Assembly (NCBI GenBank): GCA_963746325.1
Contig: CAVVBC010000036.1
Location: forward strand, 1 to 64,000
Reading direction: 5' to 3'
Source: RPQJ01 sp963746325
GTDB lineage: Bacteria; Pseudomonadota; Gammaproteobacteria; Steroidobacterales; Steroidobacteraceae
DNA length: 64,000 bases
In this document: positions 61,511-64,000 of the stretch, in pieces
Numbering within the stretch: position 1 is the first letter of the stretch
How the letters are laid out: each line of letters opens with the position of its first letter
Position numbers and translations under genes: made by a program
The notes under the pieces: generated by a model
Databases searched by the model: none
What the model was told of the DNA's origin: nothing
The model's input: the letters and a program-made list of their open reading frames with translations, nothing else

Positions 61511-62308
61511 ATGTACGTCTTTCCGCATCCCGATCCCATCGCCCTGTCGCTCGGGCCGCTGCACGTCCGCTGGTACGGGCTCATGTACCTCGTGGGCTTC
61601 CTGTCGGCGTGGTGGCTGGCCCGCCGCCGCGCGTCGCAGCCGGGCTCCACCTGGCAGCCCGCCGAAATCGACGACCTGATCTTTTTCGCCGCCGTCGGCA
61701 TCATCCTGGGCGGTCGCCTGGGCTGGATGCTGTTCTACGGCACCGAACGCATCCTGGGCGAACCGCTCAGCGTGTTCCGCATCTGGGAAGGCGGCATGTC
61801 CTTCCACGGCGGCTTGATCGGCGTGCTGATCGCGCTGGCGTACTTTGCCCGCACGCGCCAGAAGCAGCTCGTCGACGTCTTCGATTTCGCGGCGCCGCTG
61901 CCCGCCATCGGCTTCGGCGCCGGTCGCATCGGCAATTTCATCAATGGCGAGCTCTGGGGCAAGCCCACGGACGTGCCCTGGGCCGTCATCGTCGACGGTA
62001 TCCCGTTGCACGCTTCGCAGCTGTACGAAGCTGCGCTCGAAGGCCTCGCGCTGTTCGTGATCCTGTGGTGGTTCACGTCCAGGCCCCGGCCCCGTTGGGC
62101 GCCGTCCGGGCTGTTCCTCGCCTGTTACGGTGTCTTCCGCTTCATGGTCGAGTTCGTGCGAGTCCCCGACGCCAACCGCGGCTACCTGCTGTTCGACTGG
62201 GTGACGATGGGGCAGATCCTGTCGCTGCCGATGATCGTGGCGGGCCTCGCGATGCTCGTCCATGCGTACCGGCAGCAGCAGCCCTCGGGCAACTACCGCG
62301 CGGCCTGA
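61511..62308 (+). CDS. lgt: phosphatidylglycerol-prolipoprotein diacylglyceryl transferase
   Basis: A 265-residue inner-membrane enzyme that attaches diacylglycerol to the lipobox cysteine of prolipoproteins, including several encoded in this window. The Lgt signature GRIGNFINGELWG is complete; RWYGLMYLVGF, FHGGLIG and LYEAALEGLALF are conserved segments. It is adjacent to thyA (four-base gap), an arrangement shared with E. coli and many proteobacteria. Confidence 0.96.
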   Translation: MYVFPHPDPIALSLGPLHVRWYGLMYLVGFLSAWWLARRRASQPGSTWQPAEIDDLIFFAAVGIILGGRLGWMLFYGTERILGEPLSVFRIWEGGMSFHGGLIGVLIALAYFARTRQKQLVDVFDFAAPLPAIGFGAGRIGNFINGELWGKPTDVPWAVIVDGIPLHASQLYEAALEGLALFVILWWFTSRPRPRWAPSGLFLACYGVFRFMVEFVRVPDANRGYLLFDWVTMGQILSLPMIVAGLAMLVHAYRQQQPSGNYRAA

Positions 62309-62312
62309 CACG

Positions 62313-63107
62313 ATGCGGCAATACCAGCAACTGCTGCAGCACATCCTCGACCATGGCGCCGAGAAGGGCGACCGCACCGGCACGGGCACGCGCTCGGTGT
62401 TCGGCTGGCAGATGCGCTTCGACCTGGACGCAGGCTTCCCGCTCGTCACCACCAAGAAACTGCACGTCAAGTCGATCGTGCACGAGCTGCTGTGGTTCCT
62501 GAGCGGCGAGACCAACGTGCGCTACCTGCGCGAGCACGGCGTGACGATCTGGGACGAATGGGCCGACGTCGACGGCGAGCTCGGCCCCGTCTACGGCGCG
62601 CAGTGGCGCCGCTGGCAGGCCGCCGACGGCCGCGAGATCGACCAGATCGCCCGCGCGATCGACCTGATCCGCCGCGATCCGGATTCGCGCCGCATCATCG
62701 TCAACGCCTGGAACGTCGGTGAGCTCGAGCGCATGGCGCTCACGCCGTGCCACGCGCTGTTCCAGTTCTACGTGGCGGACGGCCGGCTGTCGTGCCAGCT
62801 GTACCAGCGCAGCGCCGACGTGTTCCTGGGCGTGCCGTTCAACATCGCTTCCTACGCGCTGCTCACCCACATGGTCGCGCAGCAGTGCGACCTCGGCGTG
62901 GGCGACTTCGTCTGGACCGGCGGCGACACCCACCTCTACGTCAACCATTTCGAGCAGGCGCGGCTGCAGCTCTCGCGCGAGCCGCTGCCGCTGCCGCAAC
63001 TCGTCATCAAGCGCCGGCCGGCTTCGATCTTCGACTACGTATTCGAGGACTTCGAGTTCGCCGGCTACCAGTCCCACCCCGCGATCAAGGCCCCCATCGC
63101 CGTATGA
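62313..63107 (+). CDS. thyA: thymidylate synthase
   Basis: A 264-residue enzyme, the same length as E. coli ThyA, making dTMP from dUMP with methylene-THF. Catalytic Cys in ALTPCHALFQF; folate and dUMP site GELGPVYGAQWRRW, QRSADVFLGVPFNIASYALL and DTHLYVNH. The following SET gene overlaps its stop (ATGA), and folA follows, so folate/thymidylate genes flank the SET gene. Confidence 0.97.
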   Translation: MRQYQQLLQHILDHGAEKGDRTGTGTRSVFGWQMRFDLDAGFPLVTTKKLHVKSIVHELLWFLSGETNVRYLREHGVTIWDEWADVDGELGPVYGAQWRRWQAADGREIDQIARAIDLIRRDPDSRRIIVNAWNVGELERMALTPCHALFQFYVADGRLSCQLYQRSADVFLGVPFNIASYALLTHMVAQQCDLGVGDFVWTGGDTHLYVNHFEQARLQLSREPLPLPQLVIKRRPASIFDYVFEDFEFAGYQSHPAIKAPIAV

Positions 63108-63748
63108 AGAAAGCCCCGCCGAAGAAAAAGCCCGCGACCCCGTCGAGCAAGTCGAAGTCCGCGGCGACGCACCACGCACACATGCGGCACGCGGCGAAGA
63201 CGCGCGCGGCCGCCGCGCCCGCCGACCCGCTCTATGTCGTGCGGCGTTCCCGCATCCACGGCCGCGGCGTCTACGCGGCACGCCGCATCCGCAGCGGCAC
63301 GCGAATCATCGAGTACGTCGGCGACCGCATCACGCACGACGAAGCCGACACGCGCTACGAGCTCAAGGCCGACGACGACGGCCACACGTTCCTGTTCGTG
63401 GTCGACGACGACCTCTGCATCGACGCGGGCGTCGGTGGCAATGCGGCGCGCTTCATCAACCACAAGTGCGACGCGAACTGCGAGACGATCATCGAGGGCC
63501 GGCGCGTCTTCATCGAGGCGACCCGCACGATCCAGCCCGGCGAGGAACTCGGCTACGACTACCAGCTCACCTGGGAAACCACCGACGACCCCGAGGAACT
63601 CAAGCTCTACGCCTGTCGCTGCGGGGCCGCGGCTTGCCGCGGCACGATGCTCGATCGCGAGGCGGTCGACGTGCGCAAGAAGCGCAAGAAGGCGGCAGCC
63701 CGCAAGAAGGCCGCCGCGAAAGCCGAGCGCGCCGCGCGCAAGGCCTGA
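63104..63748 (+). CDS. SET-domain lysine methyltransferase-like protein with basic tails
   Basis: A 214-residue protein. SET domain: SRIHGRGVYAARRIRSGTRI, FINHKCDANCETIIEG (the NHxCxxN cofactor site), GEELGYDYQLTWE and the post-SET cysteine cluster CRCGAAACRG. N-terminal ~40 residues (KKAPPKKKPATPSSKSKSA) and C-terminal ~30 residues (RKKRKKAAARKKAAAKA) are lysine/alanine-rich and look like nucleic-acid-binding histone-like tails. SET proteins transfer methyl from SAM to protein lysines. The target is unknown; the lysine-rich microprotein at 27.2 kb is one candidate, purely by inference. Overlaps thyA by four bases. Confidence 0.9.
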   Translation: MKKAPPKKKPATPSSKSKSAATHHAHMRHAAKTRAAAAPADPLYVVRRSRIHGRGVYAARRIRSGTRIIEYVGDRITHDEADTRYELKADDDGHTFLFVVDDDLCIDAGVGGNAARFINHKCDANCETIIEGRRVFIEATRTIQPGEELGYDYQLTWETTDDPEELKLYACRCGAAACRGTMLDREAVDVRKKRKKAAARKKAAAKAERAARKA

Positions 63749-63756
63749 GCGATCGC

Positions 63757-64000
63757 ATGCCGCTCGTCTCGATCATCGTGGCGACGGACGAGCGCGGTGC
63801 GATCGGGTGCGACGGCGGGCTGCCCTGGCGCCTGCCGGACGATCTCCGGCGCTTCAAGGCGCTGACGCTCGGCAAGCCGGTAGTCATGGGTCGCAAGACC
63901 TGGGATTCGATCGGCCGGCCCTTGCCGGGCCGGCACAACATCGTGATCACGCGGCAGGGCGGGCTCGAACGGCCGGGCGCTACGGTCGTCGCCTCGCTCG
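63757..64000 (+). CDS. folA: dihydrofolate reductase (truncated by the window edge)
   Basis: The first 81 codons are present. MPLVSIIVATDERGAIGCDG, LPWRLPDDLRRFKALTLGKP and MGRKTWDSIGRPLPGR are the conserved DHFR N-terminal blocks, including the catalytic acidic residue in PDDL. It regenerates the THF consumed by thymidylate synthase, which is encoded two genes upstream. The 3' part is outside the window. Confidence 0.95.
   Translation, partial: MPLVSIIVATDERGAIGCDGGLPWRLPDDLRRFKALTLGKPVVMGRKTWDSIGRPLPGRHNIVITRQGGLERPGATVVASL

Overview
The window is dense, high-GC (about two thirds G+C by eye) chromosomal DNA from a gammaproteobacterium. The best evidence is the block at 26.4-46.6 kb. It keeps the Escherichia coli neighbourhood rpiA / ygfA / 6S RNA / zapA / ygfB / pepP / ubiH / ubiI / gcvTHP, with seven extra genes between ubiI and gcvT and a split gcvP. 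Codon use and gene content suggest a Steroidobacter/Xanthomonas-like lineage, but that assignment is inference. No tRNA, rRNA, phage, transposase or CRISPR array was seen.

Layout. 0-3 kb (minus strand): arginine deiminase pathway, arcD then arcA. 3-6.5 kb: envelope proteins (glycine-zipper and SYLF proteins, outer-membrane phospholipase A, DUF3313 lipoprotein). 6.7-10 kb: a sensor kinase with two response regulators. 10.5-21.7 kb: secreted or envelope enzymes (alkyl sulfatase, DUF2860 protein, patatin fused to a beta-barrel, SIMPL protein), an XRE/MmyB regulator, and a processive glycosyltransferase paired with a YaiO-like barrel. 21.7-27.1 kb: a methyltransferase and an rpiA-glcD-glcE-glcF operon. 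27.2-34 kb: a 22-residue lysine-rich microprotein, the 6S RNA locus and the ubiquinone genes. 34-42 kb: acyl-CoA dehydrogenase, CPBP protease, endo/exonuclease-phosphatase, ispG and a DUF885 peptidase. 42-46.6 kb: the glycine cleavage operon behind a tandem glycine riboswitch with its own terminator. 46.6-56.5 kb: dgkA, a PfkB kinase, a large Nma111-like protease, Sua5, an ODC-like decarboxylase, comB, a NhaD-like antiporter and small enzymes. 57-64 kb: M23 peptidase, YyaL-like protein, rlmI, lgt, thyA, a SET-domain protein and partial folA.

Two things stand out. First, intergenic DNA carries an unusual family of long hairpins. Five hairpins at three loci share one 18-base loop but have locus-specific stems of 22-36 bp; two loci are inverted copies of one element of roughly 270 bases. 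A fourth structured element at 57.85-58.06 kb has a similar nested architecture but unrelated sequence. Second, 17 genes are broken by 27 single-base indels, 24 of them insertions. In 18 of the 24 the extra base can be read as both alleles of a synonymous third codon position kept side by side, which points to an assembly made from mixed strains rather than decayed genes. Gene lengths below are given after mentally repairing these indels; every repaired gene comes out as a whole number of codons.
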